From NCBI RefSeq assembly GCF_017813335.1, contig NZ_JAGIYY010000004.1, positions 1-64,000 of the forward strand: 64,000 nt of DNA. The letters run 5' to 3'. Positions 1 through 8,480 of this stretch are shown here, piece by piece. Position 1 is the first letter of the stretch; every line of letters begins with the position of its first letter. The notes below the pieces were generated by a model, which saw nothing but the letters and a program-made list of their open reading frames with translations, made no database searches and was not told where the DNA came from. Position numbers and translations under genes: made by a program. The stretch is from Tianweitania sediminis. Lineage in GTDB: Bacteria; Pseudomonadota; Alphaproteobacteria; Rhizobiales; Rhizobiaceae.

Positions 1-97
1 CGAGCACCGGCCGCACACGAGCCTGCGCGGCCTCACCCCGAACGAGTTTGCAACCCGGTCCAGATCGGACCACAAGGAGAACAGAGTCCAGTTATGA
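1..97 (+). pseudogene. IS3-family transposase OrfB, C-terminal end
   Basis: Frame 2 reads 31 codons to a TGA at 95-97. They include HRPHTSLRGLTPNEFA, the typical C-terminal 'PHSSLGGLTPNEFA' signature of IS3-family OrfB (DDE integrase-type transposase). The gene enters from outside the window, so whether it is intact cannot be judged. The IS terminal inverted repeat should lie just downstream but was not identified. It marks the left edge of a mobile-element-rich region. Confidence 0.75.
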
Positions 98-466
98 ACG
101 AGGGCTGATCGGGGGCAACGTCACCAGCCTTCCCAGAAGAAAGGGTGAAACTTGAGGTCTACAGGCGGGCGATCGCTATAGGCGAGGTCGGTGCCGCCTC
201 AGCAGAAGCAATTCTGTTCCGCCCGTTAAGGATCCAGGTGAAGGACGGCGCTATAGTAGCAATGGCGCCCATCTTGGAGATGGCATTTCTGCCGGCAGCT
301 ACGTCTTGCCCGAAGCTAAGTTTGGAGCGGCATCAAAACTGATGGCCCAGCCCGTCGGTACCACCGGCGGGCTTCCTCCTTAACGACCACAAACCGCGGC
401 AACACCCGGCGCTTAAACGCCCACTGCGCACCCAGCGCCAACCCACACCACAACCAGGAGGACCCC
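98..466. other. Non-coding stretch after the IS3 end
   Basis: No convincing gene is visible. Short frames here lack a ribosome binding site and resemble nothing I recognise. The segment probably holds the IS right end and the leader of the next gene, which has a good AGGAGGA Shine-Dalgarno at 456-462. Confidence 0.4.
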
Positions 467-709
467 GTGAGGATCCTTTCAATCCGGCCCGAAGCTGGAC
501 CGAAGGCGCTTGCCGTTTTCGACGTCGAGGTCAGCGAACATCTCCGACTCTGCAACCTTCAACTTCGCCGGACAGCCGGCGGACTTCGCACAGTCGCGCC
601 CACCGCCTGCGGGAAGCACGCTGCGACCTTCCATCCTATCCTCGCCGAACAGATAACCAAAGCGGCCGCAGCCGCCCTTGGAGGCCGTGCAGCCAATGAC
701 CTTGGATGA
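467..709 (+). CDS. Small conserved mobile-element protein (unknown function)
   Basis: An 80-aa protein with a GTG start at 467, chosen because AGGAGGA lies 4-5 bases upstream. It begins RILSIRPEAGPKALAVFDVEV and ends in a conserved-looking segment with CGKHAATFHP and an alanine-rich helix. From memory, similar short proteins precede DUF3987 genes in rhizobial prophages and islands, but no function is known to me. It overlaps the start of the next gene and is probably co-transcribed with it. Confidence 0.6.
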   Translation: MRILSIRPEAGPKALAVFDVEVSEHLRLCNLQLRRTAGGLRTVAPTACGKHAATFHPILAEQITKAAAAALGGRAANDLG

Positions 710-2387
710 TGTAACGCCGTCGCTCTATGAGTTTCAGGCGCTCTACGGAGGAACGATCGACGGTCCATATTTGAAGGACTGCGAGATTGCCGGTCAGCGG
801 GCAGACCTCTACCACACCGCCACTAAAACCTTCTACGTGCAGACGGCGGACGGTCCTTACAGTTCGCGAGAGCTTGTGCGTTTCGTTCGCATGCAATGCG
901 GACTGACAGATCCAGGCCGCATGGCTGCCAATCAGAACGGCCCCGTCGACTTATGGGTGTCCGCGACGCATCCCGTTTTGCCGCCCGACACCTTGCCGGA
1001 CACGATCTCCGAGTTCGCGACCATCCTCGCCGACACCATGGGCGCGGATCCGGCCGGGCTTGCCATGGCGGCCTTGGCCGCCTGCGGCGCAGCTATCCCC
1101 GATACGATCGTAATCCAGCCGAAAGAACACGACCGGTCGTGGACCGAGGCGGGACGCCTATGGGTTGGCTTGGTCGGATTGCCCTCAACGATGAAGACGC
1201 CGATCCTTTCAGCGGCGACGCGGCCTCTGCGTCGAATTGATCATGATATGTACCGCGCGTTCGCTGAGCAGAAGGTCGCTTACGATGCGCTCGATAAGGA
1301 GGCGCGCAAGTCGGGCACGGTCCCGCGCCATGAGCGCCTTATCCTTGAAGACACCACTATTGAAGCCGCGCAGGAGGTCCTGAAAGACAGCCCGGACGGA
1401 GTGCTTCTCATCCAGGATGAGTTGTCCGCCTGGTTCGGCTCTATGGACAAGTACAGCGGCGGGGCACGAGGTGCAGCGAAGGATCGCGGTTTTTGGCTGC
1501 AGGCTTTTAATGGCGGTTCGTACACGGTGAACCGGGTAGGACGCGGTGCATCGGTGGTGCCAAACCTTTCAGTTTCGCTCTTGGGCGGCATCCAGCCTGA
1601 ACCGATCCGCGCCATTGCCAACGACAGTCATGACGACGGCCTGCTGCAGCGACTTCTTCCCGTTTCCCTCCGAGCCGGCAAGCTGGGCAAGGACGTTCCG
1701 ATGCCCGATGTGGCTGCGTCTTACAGCGGCGTGATAGAGAGGCTAACGCAGCTTCGAAAGCCGATGCGTGGCGGGATGACGGAAGTACCACTTCGGTTCT
1801 CACCAGCCGCGCAGGTGGTTTGGCAGGAAGTCGCCGGTCGAAACTACGATCTCGCACAATCGTGGGAAACGGTGAACGTGAAGCTTGCCGCCCACATCGG
1901 CAAATACAACGGGATCTTCGCGCGCCTGTGCCTGATTTGGCATTGCATCGAAAGCAAGGGCGAGCGGCCAGCTTCACAGGTGCCAGAAGACGTTGCAGCC
2001 CGCGTGCGGGACTTCCTGTTCGGCTTCCTTTATCCCCACGCTATTGCGTTTTACACGAAGGTCGTGGGACTTTCTGACCGGCAGGATAAAGTCGAGGCCG
2101 TGGCCGGGTGGATACTCACGCGGCGTCCAACGACCCTCACCGTGCGCGATGTGCGCCGCGGTGACCGCTTGATGCGCTCCATGGATAACGCCGATGCCGA
2201 ATTGGTTTTAGACCAGCTCGACGCATTCGGCTGGCTGACCCCGGTTCCAACAATCCGCCGCGATAGTCGAGAGTGGAAGGTCGATCCGCGTGTCTTCGAA
2301 CAGTTCGAAGACAAGGCGGACGAAGAGGCTGAGCGCCGCGCAATCGCGCGGAGCATCATCGCGAGGGGCGAAAAACTAGCCGCCTAG
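696..2387 (+). CDS. DUF3987 (YfjI-like) primase/helicase-type ATPase
   Basis: About 563 aa; ATG 696 is preferred (GGAGG at 680-684), with an in-frame TTG at 678 as the alternative. The protein has a P-loop-like GLPSTMKTPIL segment near residue 165, a Walker-B-like VLLIQDEL about 85 residues later, and the SLLGGIQPE segment typical of DUF3987. Proteins of this family sit in phages, satellites and integrated islands, where they are thought to act in element replication as primase-helicase-like ATPases. The catalytic role is inferred from family context. It follows the 80-aa gene with overlap, suggesting an operon. Confidence 0.75.
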   Translation: MTLDDVTPSLYEFQALYGGTIDGPYLKDCEIAGQRADLYHTATKTFYVQTADGPYSSRELVRFVRMQCGLTDPGRMAANQNGPVDLWVSATHPVLPPDTLPDTISEFATILADTMGADPAGLAMAALAACGAAIPDTIVIQPKEHDRSWTEAGRLWVGLVGLPSTMKTPILSAATRPLRRIDHDMYRAFAEQKVAYDALDKEARKSGTVPRHERLILEDTTIEAAQEVLKDSPDGVLLIQDELSAWFGSMDKYSGGARGAAKDRGFWLQAFNGGSYTVNRVGRGASVVPNLSVSLLGGIQPEPIRAIANDSHDDGLLQRLLPVSLRAGKLGKDVPMPDVAASYSGVIERLTQLRKPMRGGMTEVPLRFSPAAQVVWQEVAGRNYDLAQSWETVNVKLAAHIGKYNGIFARLCLIWHCIESKGERPASQVPEDVAARVRDFLFGFLYPHAIAFYTKVVGLSDRQDKVEAVAGWILTRRPTTLTVRDVRRGDRLMRSMDNADAELVLDQLDAFGWLTPVPTIRRDSREWKVDPRVFEQFEDKADEEAERRAIARSIIARGEKLAA

Positions 2388-2537
2388 TGTCACCAACCGT
2401 CCCTTGCGCGCATGAGATGTTACCAAGAACGTGGTTCTTCCTCTTAAAGAGGACGCTTTCTGGACTCCCGCGCACAAGGGCCAATCGGTGACACTTCTGT
2501 TCATCAACCGAGGAGCCAACTCAATTGGAATTCTACA

Positions 2538-2744
2538 ATGTTTGCACTTCAACCATTCGAGGCCCAGCGCTACGTCGCCAACACTAGCTCAGGCAGCCTT
2601 AAGATGGCCTGGCAACCCTGCACGGTCGTCGGCGCGCGTGGGGATAGCGACAACCTTCTCTATGTTGTCGAGGTCCGCGCAAAGGACGGCTCGTTCTTCC
2701 TTGATACAGCCGAGCTAATCCGGCGCGTGGAGCCGCGTGGATAG
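2538..2744 (+). CDS. Hypothetical 68-aa protein
   Basis: A small frame with an ATG at 2538 and a balanced composition (MFALQPFEAQRYVANTS...). It contains a beta-rich centre and no recognised motif. The Shine-Dalgarno is weak. It lies 150 bases after the DUF3987 gene on the same strand and converges with the DUF1236 gene. It may be a real small island gene, but support is limited to frame quality. Confidence 0.35.
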   Translation: MFALQPFEAQRYVANTSSGSLKMAWQPCTVVGARGDSDNLLYVVEVRAKDGSFFLDTAELIRRVEPRG

Positions 2745-2777
2745 ACCGGCGGAGAAACCGGCGCACGTCGGATAACG

Positions 2778-2811
2778 AAAAAGCACCGGAGCGGTCCAGC
2801 CCCGATGCTTC
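2778..2811 (-). terminator. Rho-independent terminator for the DUF1236 gene
   Basis: On the minus strand the sequence forms AAGCATCGGGG / CCGGTGCTT arms followed by a T run. It lies just downstream of the minus-strand gene ending at 2832. Confidence 0.65.
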
Positions 2812-2831
2812 GCAGTTAAGTCAGCCGAAAG

Positions 2832-3224
2832 TCAGTCGATAATCTGAACAACGGTGCGATTGCGGGGATCGACGATTACCCGCCGGTCGTTCACGACGGT
2901 GTAAGCATAGGCATCGTGACCAGGGATGACTTGGTATTCCACCGTATCAGGCAGTGCCTCGCCCACAACAACCTCGCGCTCGATGGTGACCGATGGCCGC
3001 TGCTGTTCGACAACATAAGAGCGTACTTCAGCCGGCGGCGGAGTAAGCGCATCGCCGATCACCGCGCCAGCCACACCGCCAACCGCTGCGCCAACCGGAC
3101 CGCCGACAATGGCGCCAGTTACAGCGCCACCGGCTGCGCCGGTTGCTGCGCCGCTGTCCTGCGCGAAAGCGGAAGAACCCAAGGCGAGCATGGTAATCGA
3201 AAGAGTCACCAAAACTTTTTTCAT
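2832..3224 (-). CDS. DUF1236-type secreted glycine-zipper protein
   Basis: A 130-aa protein with a clear Sec signal peptide (MKKVLVTLSITMLALGSSAFA, cleavage after AFA). A glycine-zipper segment follows (GAAGGAVTGAIVGGPVGAAV), then a C-terminal domain with DTVEYQVIPGHDAYAYTVVND as in DUF1236 proteins of rhizobia. Members are periplasmic or membrane-associated proteins of unknown function. A hairpin terminator follows directly. It looks like a chromosomal-type gene and may be host DNA caught between island fragments. Confidence 0.8.
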   Translation of the reverse strand: MKKVLVTLSITMLALGSSAFAQDSGAATGAAGGAVTGAIVGGPVGAAVGGVAGAVIGDALTPPPAEVRSYVVEQQRPSVTIEREVVVGEALPDTVEYQVIPGHDAYAYTVVNDRRVIVDPRNRTVVQIID

Positions 3225-3605
3225 GGTCGTATTCCTTATGGATCAGGAGCCCTTCGGATCCTTAACGGGGATGGTCGGATGTTGGTTGCGTCTAGTGCCG
3301 AACGCCTAGAAACAGGCCGTGTCAGCCGCTCCACCCGAGCCATACGGCCACCCAGCCCCCAACCTTCCACGCTGCTTTTCCGAGCACCGTGCCGAGGGCT
3401 GTTGCCACCATCGGCGGTAGCTTGATTGTACGTGGAGCTTTCGATCTGGGGCGGCGCATCGGCGGAGTCCTCCTTAAAGAGAAACATCGCCGTTCGCGCG
3501 CTTCGCTTGTTACGCGATTCGAATGCCTTGTCGCCTCTCATTCGCCGCCATCAAGAAAGTTCTTGATTTGTTCAGCGGCACCACCCCCTGCATCGGGTCC
3601 TCCCG

Positions 3606-3634
3606 GCCTCCCCCACCCCTAGCGGGTGGGAGGC
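3606..3634. repeat. GC-rich inverted repeat
   Basis: Arms GCCTCC...CACCC and GGGTGGGAGGC flank a 5-base loop, with a small bulge of C residues. No T run follows on either strand, so it is not an obvious terminator. It could be a structural remnant of an element end. Confidence 0.45.
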
Positions 3635-3686
3635 TCCCGATGTCAGGGTCTGTGCAAAAGAATCGCGGTAGGATTTCTTTCCTTTT

Positions 3687-3779
3687 ATGGCGAAGAAAAC
3701 CTTGAGCTGTAAGGGTTGCGGTGCGACGGAAAAGGAAGCCGAGTTTGGTTCTGCCTCACCAAAAAGCTATATAACTTAG
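3687..3779 (+). CDS. Possible 30-aa Cys-X2-Cys peptide
   Basis: ATG 3687 opens MAKKTLSCKGCGATEKEAEF and stops at 3777-3779. The CKGC pair looks like half of a zinc ribbon. It may be a very small gene or the cut N-terminus of a longer zinc-finger protein. Upstream bases carry only a weak GGA Shine-Dalgarno. Confidence 0.25.
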   Translation: MAKKTLSCKGCGATEKEAEFGSASPKSYIT

Positions 3780-3849
3780 AAGACAACGACTGCGGATCAA
3801 CGCGGCAAGCTCGCCTTCGGGCAACATCGCTACTCGGGAACTACCCACG

Positions 3850-4755
3850 ATGACCTTTGTAACGGATCCGGCATGGTCGCCGGCAGCCTACCGGCGTGCG
3901 CTTGCCGCCTGGCGGGCGAACGCACCTAAGAGTGACGCTGACATTCTTCCGCGGGAAGCCGCACCAACATCGCGCCCTAGACAAGCCGGCATCGCCGAAC
4001 AATGCCGGTCTCTTCTGAAGTGGCGAGCGCTGAACGCCGGAACCGATTGGACGGCTGCAAACGACAACAAACCCGACGATGACCACGAGGGCACCGGTCA
4101 GCCCCTGCTGATGCTGCTCGATAGCGAGCATGAAGTCCGACCGCGTGTGTCGGAAATGGTGGTGGCGATCAAGGACGTTCAGTTTCAAGCTCGGCGGCAC
4201 GCGCGGCTTGGCGGCGGCGGGGACGAATATCTTACTCCTGTGGGCGGCGATCTTGAGCGCGGGTCGGTCTATGGCCAGGGGAAGCGCGGCTCTAAGATGC
4301 CGAACTGCGTCACCCGGATGGGCGCCTTGAGACTCTCAAACGGACAGCAGTGTGAGAAAGGCTATCAGAAAACTGCTCTTGGTTACGTCTACGGTGATAT
4401 CCGCATCCCGCTAGGTGGGATCGTCGACTGCAAAGGCCGGAAGGCGCGGGATCGTTTCGGCAAGCCGAAGGGCGCAGTGGCGAACGATAACACGCCGCCG
4501 ACCGTTGGCAGCAATCCAAGTGCTTGCCGCGGAGCCTTTCCGTTCGATGATCCAGTCGCCATCGCGAGTGAGGCAGTCGACGTGCGATCGTCCGTAACGC
4601 CAGAGACGGCTGCAATCCTTGACTTAGCGCTGCACGCTGCGAATCTCCGGCAAGTCGGCGAGCACCTCGGCTTCCTGGGCAAGACCGCCGAACGCCGGGG
4701 CAAGGCGGCACTGCTCGCCGCATGTGCCGAGCTGGACGAAGTCCTCGCGGCCTGA
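3850..4755 (+). CDS. Hypothetical 301-aa island protein
   Basis: The frame runs from ATG 3850 to a stop 55 bases before a strong terminator. It contains two short ANDN stretches (WTAANDNK near residue 77 and VANDNTPP near 215), a motif I associate with linkers in rhizobial mobile-element proteins. The C-terminus is alanine-rich and helical (LDLALHAANLRQVGEHLGFLG...). No catalytic motif was recognised. The neighbouring genes suggest a phage or island accessory role only. Confidence 0.55.
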   Translation: MTFVTDPAWSPAAYRRALAAWRANAPKSDADILPREAAPTSRPRQAGIAEQCRSLLKWRALNAGTDWTAANDNKPDDDHEGTGQPLLMLLDSEHEVRPRVSEMVVAIKDVQFQARRHARLGGGGDEYLTPVGGDLERGSVYGQGKRGSKMPNCVTRMGALRLSNGQQCEKGYQKTALGYVYGDIRIPLGGIVDCKGRKARDRFGKPKGAVANDNTPPTVGSNPSACRGAFPFDDPVAIASEAVDVRSSVTPETAAILDLALHAANLRQVGEHLGFLGKTAERRGKAALLAACAELDEVLAA

Positions 4756-4809
4756 GGTCCCTTTTCCGTAAGAAGTTCGGGATTTACATAGCAGTACCCG
4801 AGAGCTTTA

Positions 4810-4836
4810 GCCCGGCTTCGCGCCGGGCGCTTTTTT
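4810..4836 (+). terminator. Rho-independent terminator
   Basis: A GCCCGGC stem, a TTCGC loop, a GCCGGGC stem, then GC and six T residues. It ends the transcript of the 301-aa gene. Confidence 0.85.
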
Positions 4837-4967
4837 CTGCCAATCCCGTGGACCGCATGCCCGCGGTCGATCGCGCCGCGGCGCCCTGCGAGAGCAGATG
4901 CGTGCCGCGTGCAGCGCTTTCATTTCGACGTCCCTGAAAACCAACCGCTTATCTCTTGGAGAACGTC

Positions 4968-5399
4968 ATGCCCCATGACGCTGCCCGCGCCGTGCCGGGT
5001 ACATTTCCGATGCCCGCCTGGTGGCGGGATCACGCTTTCACCCTGCGAGAAATCGCTGAGTTCCTCGGCGCTCCGAAGGCAACCGTCGATCACTGGTTCG
5101 ATATTGCGCGCGCGGCGGGGATTGGAGTTGGACAAAAGAAGGGCGGCCGTCGCTTCTATTCGGCTCACGAGGTGTTTGCTGCTTGCCTTCTCGGCAAACT
5201 ACGCGAGCATTCCATTCCGGTCAGCAACACTACCATCTCATCCGCTTTCGCCTTTGCTTGCCACCCGGACGGCAAACCGCGCACCATTGCGGACAATGCG
5301 ATGTGGCGGCTCTACGGCGAAAACGGCGCGGCCGTCGAAGTCGAAGCGTGGCTCTGCTGGTCGGCCGCCCGCGCGTACGCTGCCCAGCACTTTGATTGA
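4968..5399 (+). CDS. HTH (MerR/excisionase-like) DNA-binding protein
   Basis: A 143-aa protein with ATG 4968 chosen because GGAG lies 6 bases upstream; an in-frame TTG at 4956 would overlap that site. Residues about 18-65 form a winged-helix/MerR-like motif (FTLREIAEFLGAPKATVDHWFDIARAAGIGVGQKKGGRRFYSAHEV), the usual pattern of a helix-turn-helix followed by a basic wing. The rest is alpha-helical with no known domain. It probably regulates genes of the island. It lies directly upstream of the capsid block on the same strand. Confidence 0.6.
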   Translation: MPHDAARAVPGTFPMPAWWRDHAFTLREIAEFLGAPKATVDHWFDIARAAGIGVGQKKGGRRFYSAHEVFAACLLGKLREHSIPVSNTTISSAFAFACHPDGKPRTIADNAMWRLYGENGAAVEVEAWLCWSAARAYAAQHFD

Positions 5400-5443
5400 C
5401 GACCAATTGGCGTGACCACGGATGAACTGGCACGCCGATGAAG

Positions 5444-5470
5444 CCGCAGGACCTTCCGCAGGTCCTGCGG
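5444..5470 (+). promoter_or_regulatory. Perfect 11-bp stem-loop before the coiled-coil gene
   Basis: CCGCAGGACCT, loop TCCGC, AGGTCCTGCGG. It lies in the 107 bases between two genes and has no T tract. It may be an attenuator, processing site or palindromic operator. Confidence 0.5.
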
Positions 5471-5506
5471 GTCACTCCTTTCCAATTACCATCAAGGCCA
5501 TTGCAG

Positions 5507-6124
5507 ATGACCCGTTCCGAAATCGAGGCGGCCCTTGCCACCATCGACATCGCAGCCGCAGACCTTCGTTTAACCGAGGCGGAAGCACGGCGCGAACGCC
5601 TGCTTCTCGAAACCGACGACGACGCGCCCGTGCTTGCTGCCGAGGCCGCGATAGCGGCCGCTCGGATTGATCGTGACCGGCAGATTGCCCGAAAGGCAGT
5701 CCTGGAGGCGCAGCTTGAAATCGCAACTGCCGCAGAAGAGCGCGACGCGCTTCAGGCTCGCCACGATGCGGTGAAAGCGAAGGTGGACCATGTCGTGCGC
5801 CGTTTGCGCGAGGAGTACCCAGCGCTGGCGAAGTCGATCATCGCGATCGCGGAAGCCGAACACGAAGCTGATGAGGCAGTGTCGTTTTTGAACGAGGCGC
5901 TCGTCGGAGTTCCGGATGCGCCGCCGTTCCTCCAGACCGCCTCAGAGCGTGTTTGGGGCGACACCTTCCTGCACGCCTTCCGCTTCCGGGAAGCGCTCAG
6001 CCTTCCGGCAACCGACTGCAACCCCGCACACGGTGCCGCGGCCGCCTTCATTACCAAGGAGGCCGCATATGCCCTTGGCGGCGTCGGCACGCCGCAGCCG
6101 GTCCCGGTCCACTCCTACAGCTAA
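5507..6124 (+). CDS. Coiled-coil hypothetical protein upstream of capsid
   Basis: A 205-aa protein. ATG 5507 (MTRSEIEAAL...) is chosen because longer in-frame starts would run through the 11-bp hairpin. The first 130 residues are strongly helical and charged, rich in Ala, Glu and Arg, as in a coiled coil. It ends 13 bases before the protease-capsid fusion gene, so the two are likely co-translated. Phage genes in this place often encode head assembly or scaffold factors, but no family match is evident to me. Confidence 0.55.
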   Translation: MTRSEIEAALATIDIAAADLRLTEAEARRERLLLETDDDAPVLAAEAAIAAARIDRDRQIARKAVLEAQLEIATAAEERDALQARHDAVKAKVDHVVRRLREEYPALAKSIIAIAEAEHEADEAVSFLNEALVGVPDAPPFLQTASERVWGDTFLHAFRFREALSLPATDCNPAHGAAAAFITKEAAYALGGVGTPQPVPVHSYS

Positions 6125-6137
6125 ACAGAGCAATCAT

Positions 6138-8051
6138 ATGACAAGATCAAGTGCGGGCGGCGCCAAACCGCCCGGCGAAGGCGCGCGCCTTTACGCGCCA
6201 GAATTTCGCCGATCGGCTGAAATCGGATCGTTCAATCCGGCTGACAACAGCGTCGAAGTCCTTTGGACAACCGGCGCGGCGGTTCGCCGGCAGAATTGGG
6301 TCACCGGCCGCTATTACAACGAAATTCTCGAAGTGACACCGGAAGCGGTCGACCTCGCTCGCCTAAACGCTGGTGCGCCGCTCCTGGCTGGCCACGACAC
6401 GGACCTGCGAGCTGTCATTGGTAGCGTGGTACCTGGCTCCGCCGTCATCCGGAACGGCAAGGGGTATGCGCGGGTAGGGCTCTCTGCAGCCGCCGGCGAT
6501 GCGGACCTTGTCGCGAAGATCAGGACTGGCATCATCCGGAATGTCAGCGTCGGATACCGGCTAATCAAAGTCGTCGTGACTGAACAGGCGGACGACGACG
6601 ACGAATGGCGCGTAGTAAGCTGGGAGCCGTTTGAGATCAGCGCTGTCGCCGTCGGCGCTGATCCCGGTGCGCACTTCCGAAGCACTTCGGCTCACTTCGA
6701 GCCGTGCCAGTTCGTCGGCCTTGATCTTGGTACCGCATCGCAGGAGCGCACGCGGGCATCCACCATTGCGGAACTGGCGGAGTCCGCCGGCGAGCCGGCT
6801 TTCGGCCTCCGCCATGTAGCGGCCGGAACCTCAATCCAAGATTTCCGACACAAGCTTCTTGAGCTCCTCGTGGAGCGCGAAGCCCCTCACACGGATGGAG
6901 TCCTCGTGACAAATTTCAATGGTAATCGCCAGCGTGACCAACAGCGCGCCTCGGCCATCCAGGCAGCGATCCTGCACCGCATCAATCCGACCAACGCTCT
7001 GCCGGACGGCGCCCGCGAATTCCGCGGTATGGGGCTGATCGACATGGCGCGCGATGTTCTTGAGGCTGGCGGCATTTCCACCCGCGGGATGAACCGCCAG
7101 GAGATCGCAGCAGAAGCTCTGATGCAGCGTTCGAGCGGCATGCACACCACGTCCGACTTCTCGGTCATTCTCGGGTCTGTCGTGAGCACAAGCTTGCGTG
7201 CGGGCTACGAGTCCGCACCGCAGACGTTCCGCCCGCTGGTCCGCGAGACCACGGTCTCCGACTTCAAGGAAGTGACGCGCGCCCAGCTCGGCGAGGCTCC
7301 CCGCCTTGAGAAGGTGAACGAGCACGGCGAATACAAGCGCGGCACGATCGGCGAAGGCTCCGAGAAGTACCGCGCCTACAAGTTCGGTAAGATCATCGGC
7401 ATCACGCGCGAAGTCATCGTCAATGACGATTTGAACGCCTTCGGCCGCATCCCGCAGATGTTCGGAGTGGCGGCTGCGCAGCTTGAGTCCGATCTGGTCT
7501 GGGCCGAAATTCTCGGGAATCCCGTCATGGGCGACGGCACAGCGCTGTTCCACGCCAACCACAACAACCTTGCTTCGGCCGCGGCTTTGGCCGTTGCCCC
7601 GATCGGAGCAATGCGCGCTGCCATGGCGAAGCAGACCGGCCTCGACAAGAAGACGGTTCTGAACATTTCGCCGGCCTTCGTCATCGTGCCGGTCGAGCTG
7701 GAAACGAAAGCCGAACAGCTTCTTCGAAGCGTCTACCAGCCAACCAATGCCAATGATGCAACGCCGGCGTCAATGAGGCGCCTCGGGCTCATTTCCGAGC
7801 CACGTCTCGACAACGGCGTTGTGCATCCGGTGACCGGCGTGGCTATCGCAGGCAGCAATACGGCTTGGTACCTGGCGGCTTCGCCTGGGCAGATCGACAC
7901 GGTCGAGCTTGCGTACTTGGAAGGCAACCGCGGCGTGTACACGGAATCGAAGATGGCGTTCAACACGGACGGCATTGAGATCAAGGCACGCATGGAAGTC
8001 GGCGCGAAGGTCATTGACTGGCGCGCATTCCAGAAAAATGCCGGGGCTTAG
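6138..8051 (+). CDS. Prohead protease / major capsid fusion protein
   Basis: A 637-aa protein starting at ATG 6138, 13 bases after the upstream stop. Residues about 15-190 are an S78/U35-type prohead protease, with His86 in LLAGHDTD and Ser137 in the NVSVGY motif. The remainder (about 300-637) is a capsid protein of the fold usually joined to this protease, including the conserved FGKIIGITREVIVNDDLNAF segment. The protease is expected to release itself and mature the capsid during head assembly. Such natural fusions occur in Mu-like and rhizobial prophages. The frame is intact, although portal and terminase genes are absent from this side of the window. Confidence 0.88.
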   Translation: MTRSSAGGAKPPGEGARLYAPEFRRSAEIGSFNPADNSVEVLWTTGAAVRRQNWVTGRYYNEILEVTPEAVDLARLNAGAPLLAGHDTDLRAVIGSVVPGSAVIRNGKGYARVGLSAAAGDADLVAKIRTGIIRNVSVGYRLIKVVVTEQADDDDEWRVVSWEPFEISAVAVGADPGAHFRSTSAHFEPCQFVGLDLGTASQERTRASTIAELAESAGEPAFGLRHVAAGTSIQDFRHKLLELLVEREAPHTDGVLVTNFNGNRQRDQQRASAIQAAILHRINPTNALPDGAREFRGMGLIDMARDVLEAGGISTRGMNRQEIAAEALMQRSSGMHTTSDFSVILGSVVSTSLRAGYESAPQTFRPLVRETTVSDFKEVTRAQLGEAPRLEKVNEHGEYKRGTIGEGSEKYRAYKFGKIIGITREVIVNDDLNAFGRIPQMFGVAAAQLESDLVWAEILGNPVMGDGTALFHANHNNLASAAALAVAPIGAMRAAMAKQTGLDKKTVLNISPAFVIVPVELETKAEQLLRSVYQPTNANDATPASMRRLGLISEPRLDNGVVHPVTGVAIAGSNTAWYLAASPGQIDTVELAYLEGNRGVYTESKMAFNTDGIEIKARMEVGAKVIDWRAFQKNAGA

Positions 8052-8068
8052 CCGTATCAGTCAGACAG

Positions 8069-8107
8069 AAAAGCCCGTCCGCTCGGATCAGCGCGCGGCC
8101 GGGCTTT
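8069..8107. terminator. Hairpin terminator after the capsid gene
   Basis: Arms AAAGCCCG and CGGGCTTT enclose further complementary CCGC/GCGG, with A and T runs outside. It sits 17 bases after the capsid stop. It may limit read-through into tail genes and could act on both strands. Confidence 0.6.
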
Positions 8108-8199
8108 GTGCCGACAATTACTCAACGCCGTCGACATCCGGATCTTGGACCTAGGAGGTTCAGGAACGGTGAACGCGCGCGCCCCGTGGAGAGCTTCAC

Positions 8200-8457
8200 G
8201 TGCCAAAAATCCATTTATCCGATTCCGTCGAATATGGTGGGAAAACCTACCATCATCTCCAACTGCGGAAGCCGCGGCTTGCCGACTATCTGCTCGCGTC
8301 CCGGGTCGAGAGCACTGACGGCCGCGACCTCGCCGTTGTCGCCACCCTCGCCAGCCTAGCAGACGTTCCGGTCGAGGTGATCGCCAGCCTTTCCATGGCA
8401 GACACCCACCGGTTCCTTGAAGCAGCCCTGCCGCTTGTCCCAGCGCGCAAGACTTGA
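8200..8457 (+). CDS. Phage tail assembly protein (gp41/TAC-type)
   Basis: An 85-aa protein with a GTG start at 8200 and GGAGAG upstream. The N-terminus (HLSDSVEYGGKTYHHLQLRKPRLADYL) matches the short tail assembly chaperones found just before tape-measure genes in Mu-like and HK97-like phages. These chaperones coat the tape measure during tail-tube growth. Its place 23 bases before the tape measure supports the call. Confidence 0.7.
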   Translation: MPKIHLSDSVEYGGKTYHHLQLRKPRLADYLLASRVESTDGRDLAVVATLASLADVPVEVIASLSMADTHRFLEAALPLVPARKT

Positions 8458-8480
8458 ACGCAACCCGAATGAGGTGACGC

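Larger units (their letters stand above)
3225..3849. other. 625-base region without a confident gene
   Basis: Frames here are short and mostly antisense-like. Two items stand out: a strong hairpin at 3606-3634 and a possible 30-aa frame at 3687-3779, listed separately. The stretch next to 3224 should hold the promoter of the DUF1236 gene. Confidence 0.4.

Noticed and set aside
5916-6137. Longer N-terminus for the protease-capsid fusion
   Set aside because: It would overlap the upstream coiled-coil gene. The start at 6,138, 13 bases after that gene's stop, gives the normal protease N-terminus.
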